From NCBI RefSeq assembly GCF_000337575.1, contig NZ_AOIM01000014.1, positions 128,162-192,161 of the forward strand: a stretch of DNA of 64,000 bases, in the 5' to 3' direction. Made by a program: the position numbers and the translations under genes. Below, piece by piece: positions 8,011-17,050 of this stretch (position 1 is the stretch's first letter; each line of letters starts with the position of its first letter). Source of the stretch: Natrialba hulunbeirensis JCM 10989 (GTDB lineage: Archaea; Halobacteriota; Halobacteria; Halobacteriales; Natrialbaceae). The notes under the pieces are model-generated. The model saw nothing but the letters and a program-made list of their open reading frames with translations, was not told the origin of the DNA and made no database searches.

Positions 8011-9885
8011 CTAGTCGTCGTCCTGACTCACGTCGGCTGCGACACCCGTTCCGCTGTCGCGAGCCGTCTGTAAGTTGTCGTAGCCGATCTTGAACAGCGA
8101 CAGTGCCAGGTATAGCAGCGTCGCGATGATAAGGACCTGAGCGATCGCCGAGCCGATGCCGATGATGCCGGTCTCGGCCTCCGCGGTAATCCCGAGGAGG
8201 CGACCACCAATGATCTGGTAGCCACCGACCCATACCAGGCCACAGACCGTGATGAAGCCCATCAGGGCCATCGGCCCACCGGTCGAGACGAGTTGCTTCG
8301 TCTTGCTCCAGTTGGCCAGCCAGATCGTTCCCGTGAGGAGTGCAAGCGACGCCAGCAGCTGGTTTGCGCCGCCGAACAGCGTCCAGAGGTCCTCCCAGCG
8401 ACCGCTGCCGAGCAGGAAGAACGCCACGATGGCGATCACGGACGTGTTGACGTAGCGGTTGGCTGCGTACGCCTCGACCTCGGTTTCGGGCGTGCCGATG
8501 AGTTCCTCGAGCATGTACCGACCCAGCCGGACGGCCGTGTCCATACTCGTCAGCAGGAAGCTCGCGAGGACGAGCGCCATGAACGGCGCACCGTACGCCA
8601 TCGGAATACCGAACGCCGTCAGGATCGCACCGCCACCAGTTGCGAAGTTCGGCAGTGCGAGGCCGATTCCGCCGTCGGCGGCGGGAATCGCGATGATCGT
8701 CACGGTGACCAGCGCGACTGCAGCGAGCAGTCCCTCCGCGAGCATGCCACCGTAGCCGATCAGCTTGGCGTCAGTCTCCTTGTTCAGTTGCTTCGCCGTC
8801 GTTCCCGAGGAAACCAGCGAGTGGAACCCGCTGACGGTTCCGCATGCGATAGTGAGGAACAACAGCGGGAACAGCGGCATGAGCGGGATTAGCCCCTCCT
8901 GTGCGATGGGACCGGCCTCGCCGAAGAAGCCGTACCAGGCACCCGTCTCGATCTGGAAGCTCAGTGCGTCTCCGGTGTCTGGATGCACTGCATCGCTTCC
9001 CATTCCGGTGATGAACGTCCCGACGATGACTGCGAGCAGCCCCCCACCGACACCCGTGTACAGCAGGAACGACGAGAGGTAGTCACGCGGTTGTAGCAGC
9101 ATCCACACCGGCAGGATACTCGCAAGCGCCCCGTAGACGAGGATGACGAGCACCCACGCACCGATGTTGACACTCTGGAGTAGCTCCGGGATAAAGAACG
9201 GCGTCGACTCCAGTAACACGATCGTTCCCTCCGGGTACTCTCCTGGAACGAGTGCGAGCGGGTACTGGATACCAGCCCAGACCGAGCCGAACACGCCGCC
9301 CACGAAGACGACCGTCCCGACGGAAAACGGCAGGCCCAGTTGGTAGAGCCAGACACCAAACAGGAGCGCGAGCGTGATGTAAATCAGGCTCGCCGTCGCT
9401 GCCTGTGGATACGCGTCCAGGACAACCCCGATGACGAGTGCGAACACCGCCACGACCAGAATCGTCAGCAAGAACGCGAACCACAGCAGCATGTTCTTGC
9501 CGCGTTCACCGACGTACTCGCCGATGATGTAGCCGATCGACTTCCCCTCGTGTCGAAGGCTGCTCGACAGCGAGACGAAGTCGTGAACCGCGCCGATGAG
9601 CGGGTTGCCGATCGCAACCCACAGCACGGCTGGCACCCAGCCCCAGACCAACGCCGCCGTAATCGGTCCGACGACCGGTGCACCGCCCGCGATACTTGAG
9701 TAGTGATGCCCCAATAGGACCGGCTTTTTCGCCGGTACGTACTCCTGACCGTCCTGATACTTGTGCGCCGGTGTCTCACGGCTGTCGTCTAAGTTGACGA
9801 ACTGCGAGAGATACCGACCGTACGTGATGTACGCGACGGTAAACGTCGTCAGTATCAGCGCAACGATCCAGATCACACCTGCCAT
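8011..9885 (-). CDS. cstA: Carbon-starvation protein CstA family transporter
   Basis: A 624-aa polytopic membrane protein. It has the CstA hallmarks YGRYLSQFV near the start, KKPVLLGHHYSSIAGGAPVVGP around residue 45-65, a VHDFVSL stretch and a TVSGFHSLVSSGTTAKQL segment in the middle. CstA proteins take up pyruvate or peptides under carbon limitation. The start at 9885 is preferred to an ATG at 9951: GGGAG lies eight bases before it and the family sequence begins with the first helix. The upstream gap holds an AT-rich TATA-like run (9923-9942). Substrate is inferred from family only. Confidence 0.92.
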   Translation of the reverse strand: MAGVIWIVALILTTFTVAYITYGRYLSQFVNLDDSRETPAHKYQDGQEYVPAKKPVLLGHHYSSIAGGAPVVGPITAALVWGWVPAVLWVAIGNPLIGAVHDFVSLSSSLRHEGKSIGYIIGEYVGERGKNMLLWFAFLLTILVVAVFALVIGVVLDAYPQAATASLIYITLALLFGVWLYQLGLPFSVGTVVFVGGVFGSVWAGIQYPLALVPGEYPEGTIVLLESTPFFIPELLQSVNIGAWVLVILVYGALASILPVWMLLQPRDYLSSFLLYTGVGGGLLAVIVGTFITGMGSDAVHPDTGDALSFQIETGAWYGFFGEAGPIAQEGLIPLMPLFPLLFLTIACGTVSGFHSLVSSGTTAKQLNKETDAKLIGYGGMLAEGLLAAVALVTVTIIAIPAADGGIGLALPNFATGGGAILTAFGIPMAYGAPFMALVLASFLLTSMDTAVRLGRYMLEELIGTPETEVEAYAANRYVNTSVIAIVAFFLLGSGRWEDLWTLFGGANQLLASLALLTGTIWLANWSKTKQLVSTGGPMALMGFITVCGLVWVGGYQIIGGRLLGITAEAETGIIGIGSAIAQVLIIATLLYLALSLFKIGYDNLQTARDSGTGVAADVSQDDD

Positions 9886-10064
9886 GTTATTGTCTCCCGC
9901 ACCAACCGTTGAACGGCAACACCATAAATATAATTTATTTAGATTCGACAAGCCGACGATAGAAGGGATTATTCGTCGCCAAAACCGGAGATATTTCCGA
10001 CACGGCCAGAACGAATCGACAGATGGTCAGGGTGCTTCGGGTGAACAACCCACGCACAGGCAGG

Positions 10065-11045
10065 CTATACCTGCTCACTCGGTGGATCCACGTTCGAGCC
10101 AGCGATATCGAGTTCGGCCGCGACATCGTCGAGAATACTTCCCCGAACTTCCTCGACGCGCGTTTTGATCGTCGCCACGACCGGGACGTCGAACTCGTCG
10201 TCAATTTGCTCTAGACGGTCGCGCTCCGTCGCAACACGGTCACGAAGGTAGCGTGCGCCGCGACCCTCCTCGTCCGGGTCTGGTTCGGGAGTCAGCCGAT
10301 TGACGACGAGGCCGCGAACGGGTAACTCGGCTTCCGTGAGCGTCTCGACCGAACGGTGCGTTTCGCGAATCGAGAGTTCGTCCGGGTTCAAGACGAGATA
10401 GAAGGCAGCGTCCTGACGAAGTACGTCACCAGCGTACTCGAAGCGCTCCTTGCGCCCCTGTAACCGTGCGAGCACCGGATCGCCGTCCATCACGCGCCGG
10501 GGCTCCTGATTGCCGATCGCAGCCTTCTCGTAGAGGTCGATACTCCGCCGGCGCTTTGCCATCAGCCGGTCGATCCACTGTTCTAGGAGTTCCGGTAGCG
10601 CGAGCAATCGCAGCGTCGAACCAGTCGGCGACGTATCGAAGACCACTCTGTCGTACTCCTCGGCGTTCTGCATCACGTCGACGAACCGATCGAACAGCGC
10701 GGCCTCGTACGCCCCCGGCGTCTGGTGGGCCATCTCGAGTTGGATGTCCACCTCGTTGACCATCGTCGCCGATAGCTGTGCGTTCAACTGGCGCTTGAGG
10801 TCGAGCAGGTGCTCTTGTACGACCTCGTCCGGATTGATTTCCATCGCAGAGAGCCCCTCGTACCCCTCAACCGACTGGGGCTCGTCGCTGAACTGCTGGC
10901 CGAACACGTCGGTCGTGCTGTGGGCCGGATCCGTCGACACGACGAGCGTCTCCTCGTCTGCCGCAGTGCACTCGAGTGCGTACGCGCTGGAGACGGTCGT
11001 CTTGCCGACACCACCCTTGCCGCCGAAGAAGACGAAATCAGTCAT
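10065..11045 (-). CDS. ArsA-family ATPase (Get3/ArsA-like)
   Basis: A 326-aa deviant-Walker P-loop ATPase. The N-terminus carries FFGGKGGVGKTTVSSAY (P-loop with the signature Lys), followed by STDPAHSTTDVFG, the ArsA/Get3 switch I region, and VVFDTSPTGSTLRLL (Walker B/switch II). The C-terminal half contains the VVNRLTPEPDPDEEG segment. There is one ATPase domain, so it is not the tandem bacterial ArsA. In archaea without arsenite genes nearby, such proteins are thought to target tail-anchored membrane proteins. It lies six bases downstream of a 98-aa gene and is almost certainly cotranscribed with it. Confidence 0.9.
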   Translation of the reverse strand: MTDFVFFGGKGGVGKTTVSSAYALECTAADEETLVVSTDPAHSTTDVFGQQFSDEPQSVEGYEGLSAMEINPDEVVQEHLLDLKRQLNAQLSATMVNEVDIQLEMAHQTPGAYEAALFDRFVDVMQNAEEYDRVVFDTSPTGSTLRLLALPELLEQWIDRLMAKRRRSIDLYEKAAIGNQEPRRVMDGDPVLARLQGRKERFEYAGDVLRQDAAFYLVLNPDELSIRETHRSVETLTEAELPVRGLVVNRLTPEPDPDEEGRGARYLRDRVATERDRLEQIDDEFDVPVVATIKTRVEEVRGSILDDVAAELDIAGSNVDPPSEQV

Positions 11046-11051
11046 CTGGAG

Positions 11052-11348
11052 TCAGAAGTGGTACTGGTGGCCCTTGCGCTCGACGATCGATTGGCGGTCC
11101 CACATGCGCCGTTCCCAGGCGCTGAACTCGTCTTCGAGGTAGGGGAGCAGTTCGGCGGTGTAGTACGAGACCGGACTTGGAATGCCGAAGGCGTCGGGAA
11201 AGCACGCGAGCATGAACGCGTCCTCGGTGTCTTCTGCTTCCTGCTCGATTTTCTCGTAGGCCGGGTGTGTGAACATCCCGTGATAGAGCCCCCTGAGCCA
11301 CTCCTCGAGCGTCGTCCGGAACGACTCGATGCGATCGGCAAGTGTCAT
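11052..11348 (-). CDS. Small conserved protein cotranscribed with the ArsA ATPase
   Basis: A 98-aa protein (starts MTLADRIESFRTTLEEWLRG) with a predicted helical, amphipathic N-terminus, a hydrophobic patch (AFMLACFPDAFGIPSPVSYYT) and an acidic/aromatic C-terminus. It has no full membrane helix. It ends six bases before the ArsA start, so the pair probably forms one transcript, and it may be a partner or client adaptor of that ATPase. The family function is unknown to me. A TATA-like TTTTAG lies about 25 bases before the ATG on the minus strand, with an 8-bp tandem repeat just behind. Confidence 0.75.
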   Translation of the reverse strand: MTLADRIESFRTTLEEWLRGLYHGMFTHPAYEKIEQEAEDTEDAFMLACFPDAFGIPSPVSYYTAELLPYLEDEFSAWERRMWDRQSIVERKGHQYHF

Positions 11349-11392
11349 CGTCGGTCATGCTCGGTGCTGGAGACTAAAATGTATCGCCCTCG

Positions 11393-11440
11393 CGGACTTG
11401 CGGACTTGCGGACTTGCGGACTTGCGGACTTGCGAGCTTG
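11393..11440. repeat. 8-bp tandem repeat (CGGACTTG)
   Basis: Five perfect head-to-tail copies of CGGACTTG occupy 11393-11432. A variant copy CGAGCTTG follows at 11433-11440, then a partial CGGACCGG. The array starts about 45 bases upstream of the start codon of the 98-aa gene that precedes arsA. Confidence 0.9.
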
Positions 11441-11489
11441 CGGACCGGCTCAAAAACAGTTGCCCCAAGACTGAGAGCACGTTCGAACC

Positions 11490-11561
11490 CGACAGTGAGC
11501 GTCACTTACCGGTCGGGAAGCGCACCGACAGTGGGCGTCGCTTACCGGTCGGGAAGCGCAA
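11490..11561. repeat. 36-bp tandem duplication across a gene's stop codon
   Basis: Units 11490-11525 and 11526-11561 are adjacent and differ at only a few positions (for example GTGAGCGTCAC against GTGGGCGTCGC). The second unit contains the last codons and TAA stop (11542-11544) of the exported protein gene on the minus strand; the first unit is the same sequence beyond the stop. Confidence 0.85.
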
Positions 11562-13629
11562 ATCCGACACGGTGGGTATCGTACCGAAGCGAGACTTCCC
11601 GGACCGTCCCGAACTCGCGGTCGTCTTCGTCCGCAGCCCCATCGTCGCTAACCGCATCGGCATCGACGGCGAACGTCTCGCCCTCCGCGAATTCGCCGTC
11701 GACCTCGTCAGCCAGTTCAATCTCGAACCGGTCTCCATCCGTCCAGACGTCCGCGGTGAGTTCGGATGCCGAGAGTGCCTCTCCACCGACGTGCTCGACC
11801 GTTCCGTCGTCGTACTCGAGTTGAACCGACGGCCGAACGCGCGTCCAACCGATTCGGGCATCCGTCCCAGCCCAGACGACTTCGATCTCGGTGCCGACGT
11901 CGACGCCGTCGATGTCGATCGTCGTCCCGGAGGTGACGGTGTCGTACTCCTCCGCCCACTGGGTCGTCGCTCGTTCGCCGTCGACCAGCAACTCGTACTC
12001 GTCTGCCGAGCGTTCAGTGTCGTCGGTGTCGGTTTCGTCTTCCGTGTCTGCAGCCGCTTCTTCCGCCACCGCCGTATTTGCCGCCGCATACTGCTGGCGT
12101 TCACCGAACTCGATCGTCGCCTCGACCGTCTCGCTCTCGTAGTCGTACTCGAAGCTCACGGAGCCTGGCGGCTGGGCCTGAAGTGATCTGATACTGTCGC
12201 TGTTTTCGATACCGTCCCAGCCGACGAGAATCCGGTCGCCGGGTTCGACGCCCTCGAGCGTCGCCGTCGCCCCTTCCGAGAGCGTCTCACCCGTCCACGG
12301 CTGTGCGGACGCCTTCGGCTCGGGTGCGTCCTCGGTCGGTCGATAGTACGGACGCTCGTCGTAGGCGGCGAGATGAAGCCGGTCACCGTCGAGCGGAAAG
12401 TCGTCTGCGTAGCTGACAGTGAACTCGCCGGTATCGACGTCGAACTCACCGTTGAACCAGAAGTTCGAGAGGACGGTCGTTCCGCTGCTCGAGCCGCCGA
12501 GTTCGTGGTCGTGGCGCAGTCTGACCGACAGGTTCGGCTCGACGTCGTCTATGTCCATTACGATCGTATCGCCTTCCTCGAGTTTGCCGTGGCCATCGGC
12601 CCAGATGTCGCGGTCGTATTCCTCGTCACCGACCTCGAACGTGAGGTCCTCGATCGGTGTCGGATCGCCGCGGCCGAGTTCGATCTCGAGGTAGTCGTCG
12701 TCGAGGTCGATGTCCCGGTCGACGCGAAGGAACCCAGGACTGTCGTGCTCTCTGATGGCGCGTTCGGCAGCGAGGTCGCGTTCGACGGTCGTGCTGACGA
12801 ACGTCTCATCGACGTCAACCGAGGGCTCCTCGGTCGCGGTGTAGGCGAACTCCGCCTCGAGCGATTCGATCAGTTCATCGCTGATATCCGACTCGTCCTC
12901 GAACTCGAATCCGATCGACTGTTCCATCGTATCCGCGTCGATGACGGTCTGGGCGTGCGTGAAGTACGTCGGCACGGCGTCCGTCTCGCCCGGTGTCATC
13001 AGCTGTTCGTCACCGGTGCGCACCAGACGCATGTGGCTGTCGCCAAAGGCCGACATACCTGCTTCGAGTGTCGACTCGTCGTCCAGAAGGCGAGTTGCTT
13101 CTGCCGCGTTTGCGTCGACAGCCGCATCGAGCGTCTCGAGTTCGTTGGTGACGATGAGTACGTCGTCGTCAGTACCGACGACAGCATCCTCGTCGTCGAG
13201 TTCAGTGTACTCGTACTCGAGTCCGGCGTCGGTTTCGCGGGACGAGGTGGACTCTTCTATTTCAACGCCGGACAGGACCGTCAGTGGCTGTGTGTACTCC
13301 TCGGAGTAGGATGTGACGAGAACGCTTTTCGAGATGTCGTCGGCGTCGAGGTCGAGGACGTTGACGTTCGGAAGTGGGTCGTTGGGCTGGTTGGCTTCGA
13401 GCAACCGGTCGTAGTTCGTCGCCATCAGAACCATCGAGTCCTGTGCAATCTCGGAGGGGAGATACGCGAGCAGGTCGTCGAACGTCGCGTCGGCGGTCGT
13501 GGAGGTCGTCGCGGTGTCGGTGCTGGTGTCGGTATGCTCGTCCGTCGCGGCGACGGTCGAACCCGCAACGGCAGCAGCCATCGTCGCACCGATTCCACCG
13601 AGGACCGAACGGCGGGGACACTGTTGCAT
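11542..13629 (-). CDS. Large Tat-exported protein of unknown function
   Basis: A 695-aa acidic secreted protein. The N-terminus MQQCPRRSVLGGIGATMAAA has a twin-arginine motif and a hydrophobic stretch ending in Ala-rich residues (likely cleavage near VAATDEH). The mature part is Thr/Asp/Glu-rich. An early block includes FDDLLAYLPSEIAQDSMV and a later one repeats beta-rich segments with D-x-D and GDRI/GTEIEV turns. Two similar sub-blocks (about residues 500-540 and 590-650) suggest repeated Ig-like modules. There is no C-terminal anchor. An ATG seven codons earlier (13650) is an alternative start. No function is assigned. Confidence 0.8.
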   Translation of the reverse strand: MQQCPRRSVLGGIGATMAAAVAGSTVAATDEHTDTSTDTATTSTTADATFDDLLAYLPSEIAQDSMVLMATNYDRLLEANQPNDPLPNVNVLDLDADDISKSVLVTSYSEEYTQPLTVLSGVEIEESTSSRETDAGLEYEYTELDDEDAVVGTDDDVLIVTNELETLDAAVDANAAEATRLLDDESTLEAGMSAFGDSHMRLVRTGDEQLMTPGETDAVPTYFTHAQTVIDADTMEQSIGFEFEDESDISDELIESLEAEFAYTATEEPSVDVDETFVSTTVERDLAAERAIREHDSPGFLRVDRDIDLDDDYLEIELGRGDPTPIEDLTFEVGDEEYDRDIWADGHGKLEEGDTIVMDIDDVEPNLSVRLRHDHELGGSSSGTTVLSNFWFNGEFDVDTGEFTVSYADDFPLDGDRLHLAAYDERPYYRPTEDAPEPKASAQPWTGETLSEGATATLEGVEPGDRILVGWDGIENSDSIRSLQAQPPGSVSFEYDYESETVEATIEFGERQQYAAANTAVAEEAAADTEDETDTDDTERSADEYELLVDGERATTQWAEEYDTVTSGTTIDIDGVDVGTEIEVVWAGTDARIGWTRVRPSVQLEYDDGTVEHVGGEALSASELTADVWTDGDRFEIELADEVDGEFAEGETFAVDADAVSDDGAADEDDREFGTVREVSLRYDTHRVGFALPDR

Positions 13630-13792
13630 GTAGCCACATTTTAATTCCATCGGTACAAGTAGGTTATCATTACTTTCTACCCCAGAAATACGTCATCGTG
13701 AATGTGCTGTTGGTTGGAGATCGCATTGTCGCACCTAGCTATTGGCCCGTCGAAGCGCCGTTGAGACGACGGGTCTTAATCCGTGCAATACA

Positions 13793-15112
13793 ATGACTCC
13801 CGATATGACCGCGACGATTCCAGTGACGATTCTTGCTGGCAGCCTGGGTGCGGGAAAGACCACACTCCTCAATCACCTGCTACAGAACGCTGGAGACCGT
13901 GATCTCGCAGTCCTCATCAACGATATGGGCGAGGTAAACGTCGATGCCGAACTCGTCGCCGAGGGGTCTGACCTCGACGTCGACGACGGGATCGCCGAAC
14001 TCTCGAACGGCTGTCTCTGCTGTGAACTGCAGGACGACCTCGAGACGGCCGTCGTCCGGTTGGCTCGCAACCGGGAGTTCGACCACCTGATTGTCGAATC
14101 CTCCGGCATCTCCGAACCGGCACCGGTCGCTCGCCTCTTTACGACGACGTCGCGCGTGGCCGCCCGCTACGAGGTCGATTCGATCATCACGGTGCTCGAT
14201 ACACGGCTGTTCATCGACACCTTCGGCGGGGAGGCGGTTCCGGAACGAGAGACGGATCCCGCCGCGGAGTCAGACCGACCACTGTCGGATCTGTTGATCG
14301 AACAGGTGGAGGTCGCCGATGTCGTTCTCTGTAACAAGGCAGACCGCTGTACGCCGGCGGAACTCGCGGAGGCGACGGCACTGGTCGAAGCGCTTCAGCC
14401 CGACGTGCGGACGATTCAGACCGAGTTCAGCGCGGCCGATCCGGATCAGTTACTCGGTGTCGATCTGTTTGATCCGGCCCAACTCGACGAACGCGAGAGT
14501 CTGGACCGAGTGGCTGCAGCGGCCGATGATGGCCAGTATCAACACCAGGACCACAACCAGGGCAACGACCACCACCACCAACACCGCCACCCCAACGATG
14601 TCTACGGCGTCGACTCCTTTGTCTACCGCTCGCGCCGCCCCTTCCACGCCGAGCGATTCGCTGCCTTCCTCCGAACACTTCCAGAATCCGTCGTCAGATC
14701 CAAGGGAACCGTCTGGGTCGCGACCACCGACATGCAACTCACCCTCTCCCAGGCCGGCCCCTCGAGTCGCCTCACCGCAACCGGCCCCTGGATCGCCGAC
14801 CTCCCCGACCTCGAGCGCGACCTCTATCGATCTAACCGACCGGAACTCGAGTGGGACGACGAGGTCGGCGACCGGCAAACGGAACTCGTCTTCATTGGCA
14901 CAGAGTTCGATGACGGTGGAGAGACCGAGGATACTTCCACGGATGACAACGGTTGCGAGCGCGAAACAGCAGGGCTCGAACAGCGACTGCGCGCGCGCCT
15001 CGCAGAGTGTCTGGTGACGGATGCTGAATGGGACCAACAGACAGATGGACAAAAGACGCAGTTTCCCGACGAGCCGGGGGGAGAAGCCGTTTTCCGGACG
15101 AATCCGTCATAG
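13793..15112 (+). CDS. CobW/COG0523-family metal-chaperone GTPase with His-rich loop
   Basis: A 439-aa G3E GTPase. It has the P-loop GSLGAGKTTLLNHLL near residues 14-28, INDMGEVNVD, the metal-binding motif NGCLCCEL (CxCC) near residue 79, the ESSGISEPAPV block and the NKAD guanine box. Before the C-terminal CobW_C domain (YGVDSFVYRSRRPFH onward) lies a Gln/His/Asn-rich loop, around residues 245-265, with HHHQHRH. COG0523 proteins deliver Zn, Co or Fe to client enzymes, and His-rich loops are typical of zinc-related members. The ATG at 13793 is preferred over an upstream TTG because the family starts shortly before the P-loop strand. Confidence 0.9.
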   Translation: MTPDMTATIPVTILAGSLGAGKTTLLNHLLQNAGDRDLAVLINDMGEVNVDAELVAEGSDLDVDDGIAELSNGCLCCELQDDLETAVVRLARNREFDHLIVESSGISEPAPVARLFTTTSRVAARYEVDSIITVLDTRLFIDTFGGEAVPERETDPAAESDRPLSDLLIEQVEVADVVLCNKADRCTPAELAEATALVEALQPDVRTIQTEFSAADPDQLLGVDLFDPAQLDERESLDRVAAAADDGQYQHQDHNQGNDHHHQHRHPNDVYGVDSFVYRSRRPFHAERFAAFLRTLPESVVRSKGTVWVATTDMQLTLSQAGPSSRLTATGPWIADLPDLERDLYRSNRPELEWDDEVGDRQTELVFIGTEFDDGGETEDTSTDDNGCERETAGLEQRLRARLAECLVTDAEWDQQTDGQKTQFPDEPGGEAVFRTNPS

Positions 15113-15377
15113 CTATCAACTGGTCAGAACGGCCACGATAAACGAGACTCAGAATTACACGAATGTCTTATCTTGCTTGTTCTTAGGTCCTGTACTGTAC
15201 CATCTTATGAAGGTGTTAGATTCGCCAATACGCCACTAACAACTGCTTTAGGACACTAATACGTGATTAACAGCGACAGTCTGATTTTTGAAACGTATTA
15301 AAACTTTTACTGTTTTTCTCGACACGACGTACAATAACGTTTAGGTAGGCGCAGTTCGCCCGACCGGAGTAGGTAGT

Positions 15378-16025
15378 ATGAGCATCACCGACCGCCCAAC
15401 CCCCGCCGATCCTGAAACGGAGTCGGCATCCCCGTCGGACGACACGACAGCGGAATCGACAGCCCTCTCCGACGACGACGTGTTCCACATCCTCCAGACG
15501 TCGCGCAGGCGAGAGGCGATTCGGTACGTGTTACACAGCGAAGACACCGTCAAGATGGGTGCCCTCGCGGAACACGTCGCCGCCCGCGAGCACGAGACCA
15601 CCGTCGCCAAACTGACCTCGACACAGCGCCAGCGGGTCTACATCCCGTTGTACCAGTCCCACCTCCCCAAACTCGACAAAGCGGGTGTCATCGAGTACAA
15701 CAAATCACGCGGCATTATCCGCCCTGGTGAGCACCTCGAAACGTTCAGGCCATATCTCGAGGTTGCAACGTCGGACACACCAGCAGACGACGCCCAATCG
15801 CTGCGTACGCGTCTCGACGGGCAGATCGATACCGACGAGACCTACTACGTGGCCACCGCGGCAGCGAGCGTCGGCCTGCTTCTCGCCGCCGCGTTCGGCC
15901 TGCTCCCCATCTCTGGACTCACCCTCGGGACGATCATCACAACGCTGTTCGTGCTCACGACGGTCGCGTGTGCGGATGACCACCGACTGATCCTCAATCA
16001 GATCGCCGGTCGCCGTCGCAGCTAA
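15378..16025 (+). CDS. DUF7344-like winged-helix regulator with membrane anchor
   Basis: A 215-aa protein. After an acidic Ser/Thr-rich N-terminal tail, the segment DDDVFHILQTSRRREAIRYVL to about residue 125 matches the haloarchaeal DUF7344 winged-helix domain (contains YIPLYQSHLPKLDKAGVIEYN). Two hydrophobic segments follow at about residues 160-178 and 182-200, making this a membrane-tethered DNA-binding protein. The ATG follows an AT-rich 265-base gap (15113-15377) with several TATA-like runs and no gene in it. Targets are unknown. Confidence 0.78.
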   Translation: MSITDRPTPADPETESASPSDDTTAESTALSDDDVFHILQTSRRREAIRYVLHSEDTVKMGALAEHVAAREHETTVAKLTSTQRQRVYIPLYQSHLPKLDKAGVIEYNKSRGIIRPGEHLETFRPYLEVATSDTPADDAQSLRTRLDGQIDTDETYYVATAAASVGLLLAAAFGLLPISGLTLGTIITTLFVLTTVACADDHRLILNQIAGRRRS

Positions 16026-16050
16026 CCAAACGTAACGTCACCCGTCAAAA

Positions 16051-16908
16051 TCAGGACTCGACTCGGAACCGGACCTCGATTTCGTCAGGCCCTGTCACAG
16101 CGATCCCGTCGTCCAGTTCAGTCACCGTGTGCTGACTGGCCGCGAGTCGCTCTCGAATCGTCTCGAGTGCCGCCGATTCTGGGACGACGATCTCGAACCA
16201 GGATAGCCCTCTCCCGTCGACTGGTTCGGTGCGGTGGTTCCACGTATTCCCAGCAACGTGGTGATGGTAGCCATCAGCGGCCACGAACACCGCGTCTGGC
16301 ACTGTCGCTCGAATTTCGAATCCGATAGTGTCGACGTAGAAGTCCCTGAACGCGTCCAACGACGACGCTTCGAGGTGAACGTGTCCGACGTCCGTTCCAG
16401 CGGGGAGCGCTGACGCACCCGCACCCGCGGCAGCTGCCTCGATCGGGTCAAGGTCGAGCGGACGCGTCGTCATTTGAACCCCGCCGTCGGTACCCGCGGG
16501 CCACTCCGAACGCGGAAAGTCGCGATAGATCTCGATGCCGTTTCCTTCCGGATCGGTAGTGTACAGCGCCTCACTGACGCCGTGGTCGGACGCGCCACCG
16601 AGTTGCCAGCGATCCTGGAGTCGAGCCAGTGCATCGCCCAGCGCTTCGCGTGAGGGGACTCTGAACGCGTTGTGGAACAGGCCAGCAGCCGATCGGTGTC
16701 GGTCTGGTGCATCCGCGTCTCGCTTCAGGACGAGAAGCGGCGTCTCACTGACACCGAGAACGGCGGTCGTCTCCGACTGCCGGAGCACAGTGAATCCGAC
16801 GACGGTCCGGTAGAACTCGGTCATCTCCGTGAGGTCGGTGACACGAAGTGCAGTTCGGCCGATCCGTGCGTCCTGTGGGAGAACACCTGTATCTGGGTTC
16901 GGAGCCAC
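16051..16908 (-). CDS. VOC-superfamily dioxygenase, two glyoxalase-fold modules
   Basis: A 285-aa protein related to catechol 2,3-dioxygenases. The first VOC module begins IGRTALRVTDLTEMTEFYRTVVG; the second begins DVGHVHLEASSLDAFRDFYVDTIGF. Candidate metal ligands are the second-module His of HVHLEASS, the His-His of ADGYHHHVAGNTW and the Glu of WFEIVVPE. Substrate is unknown. The GTG at 16908 is the first possible start in frame, and upstream sequence is antisense to the HxlR gene. The pair is divergently arranged around a perfect palindrome, the usual layout for an HxlR regulator and its target enzyme. Confidence 0.85.
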   Translation of the reverse strand: MAPNPDTGVLPQDARIGRTALRVTDLTEMTEFYRTVVGFTVLRQSETTAVLGVSETPLLVLKRDADAPDRHRSAAGLFHNAFRVPSREALGDALARLQDRWQLGGASDHGVSEALYTTDPEGNGIEIYRDFPRSEWPAGTDGGVQMTTRPLDLDPIEAAAAGAGASALPAGTDVGHVHLEASSLDAFRDFYVDTIGFEIRATVPDAVFVAADGYHHHVAGNTWNHRTEPVDGRGLSWFEIVVPESAALETIRERLAASQHTVTELDDGIAVTGPDEIEVRFRVES

Positions 16909-16999
16909 GTCGATCAGTGCCCCCTCCTCAGAGACATAGCGCTGCCAGTACCCTCGACCCCGAGCACCAGCGAGTGTCGTAGTTTCATCACAGTACCTA

Positions 17000-17013
17000 G
17001 TTTGGCACCAAAC
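17000..17013. promoter_or_regulatory. Perfect inverted repeat between VOC enzyme and HxlR gene
   Basis: GTTTGG-CA-CCAAAC is a perfect 6+6 palindrome. Immediately beside it, CATATATA at 17015-17022 can serve as TATA box for the HxlR gene (ATG 17051, about 29 bases on) and, read the other way, for the VOC gene. A dimeric winged-helix protein bound here would block both promoters. Confidence 0.6.
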
Positions 17014-17050
17014 CCATATATACAGCAGGCAACAAGTGTGTGACCAGGTT

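Noticed and set aside
11393..11561. CRISPR array
   Set aside because: Repeats are directly adjacent without unique spacers and too short or too few.
12373..13644. 423-aa plus-strand frame opposite the Tat protein
   Set aside because: The minus-strand gene has a signal peptide and normal codon use; this one has neither.
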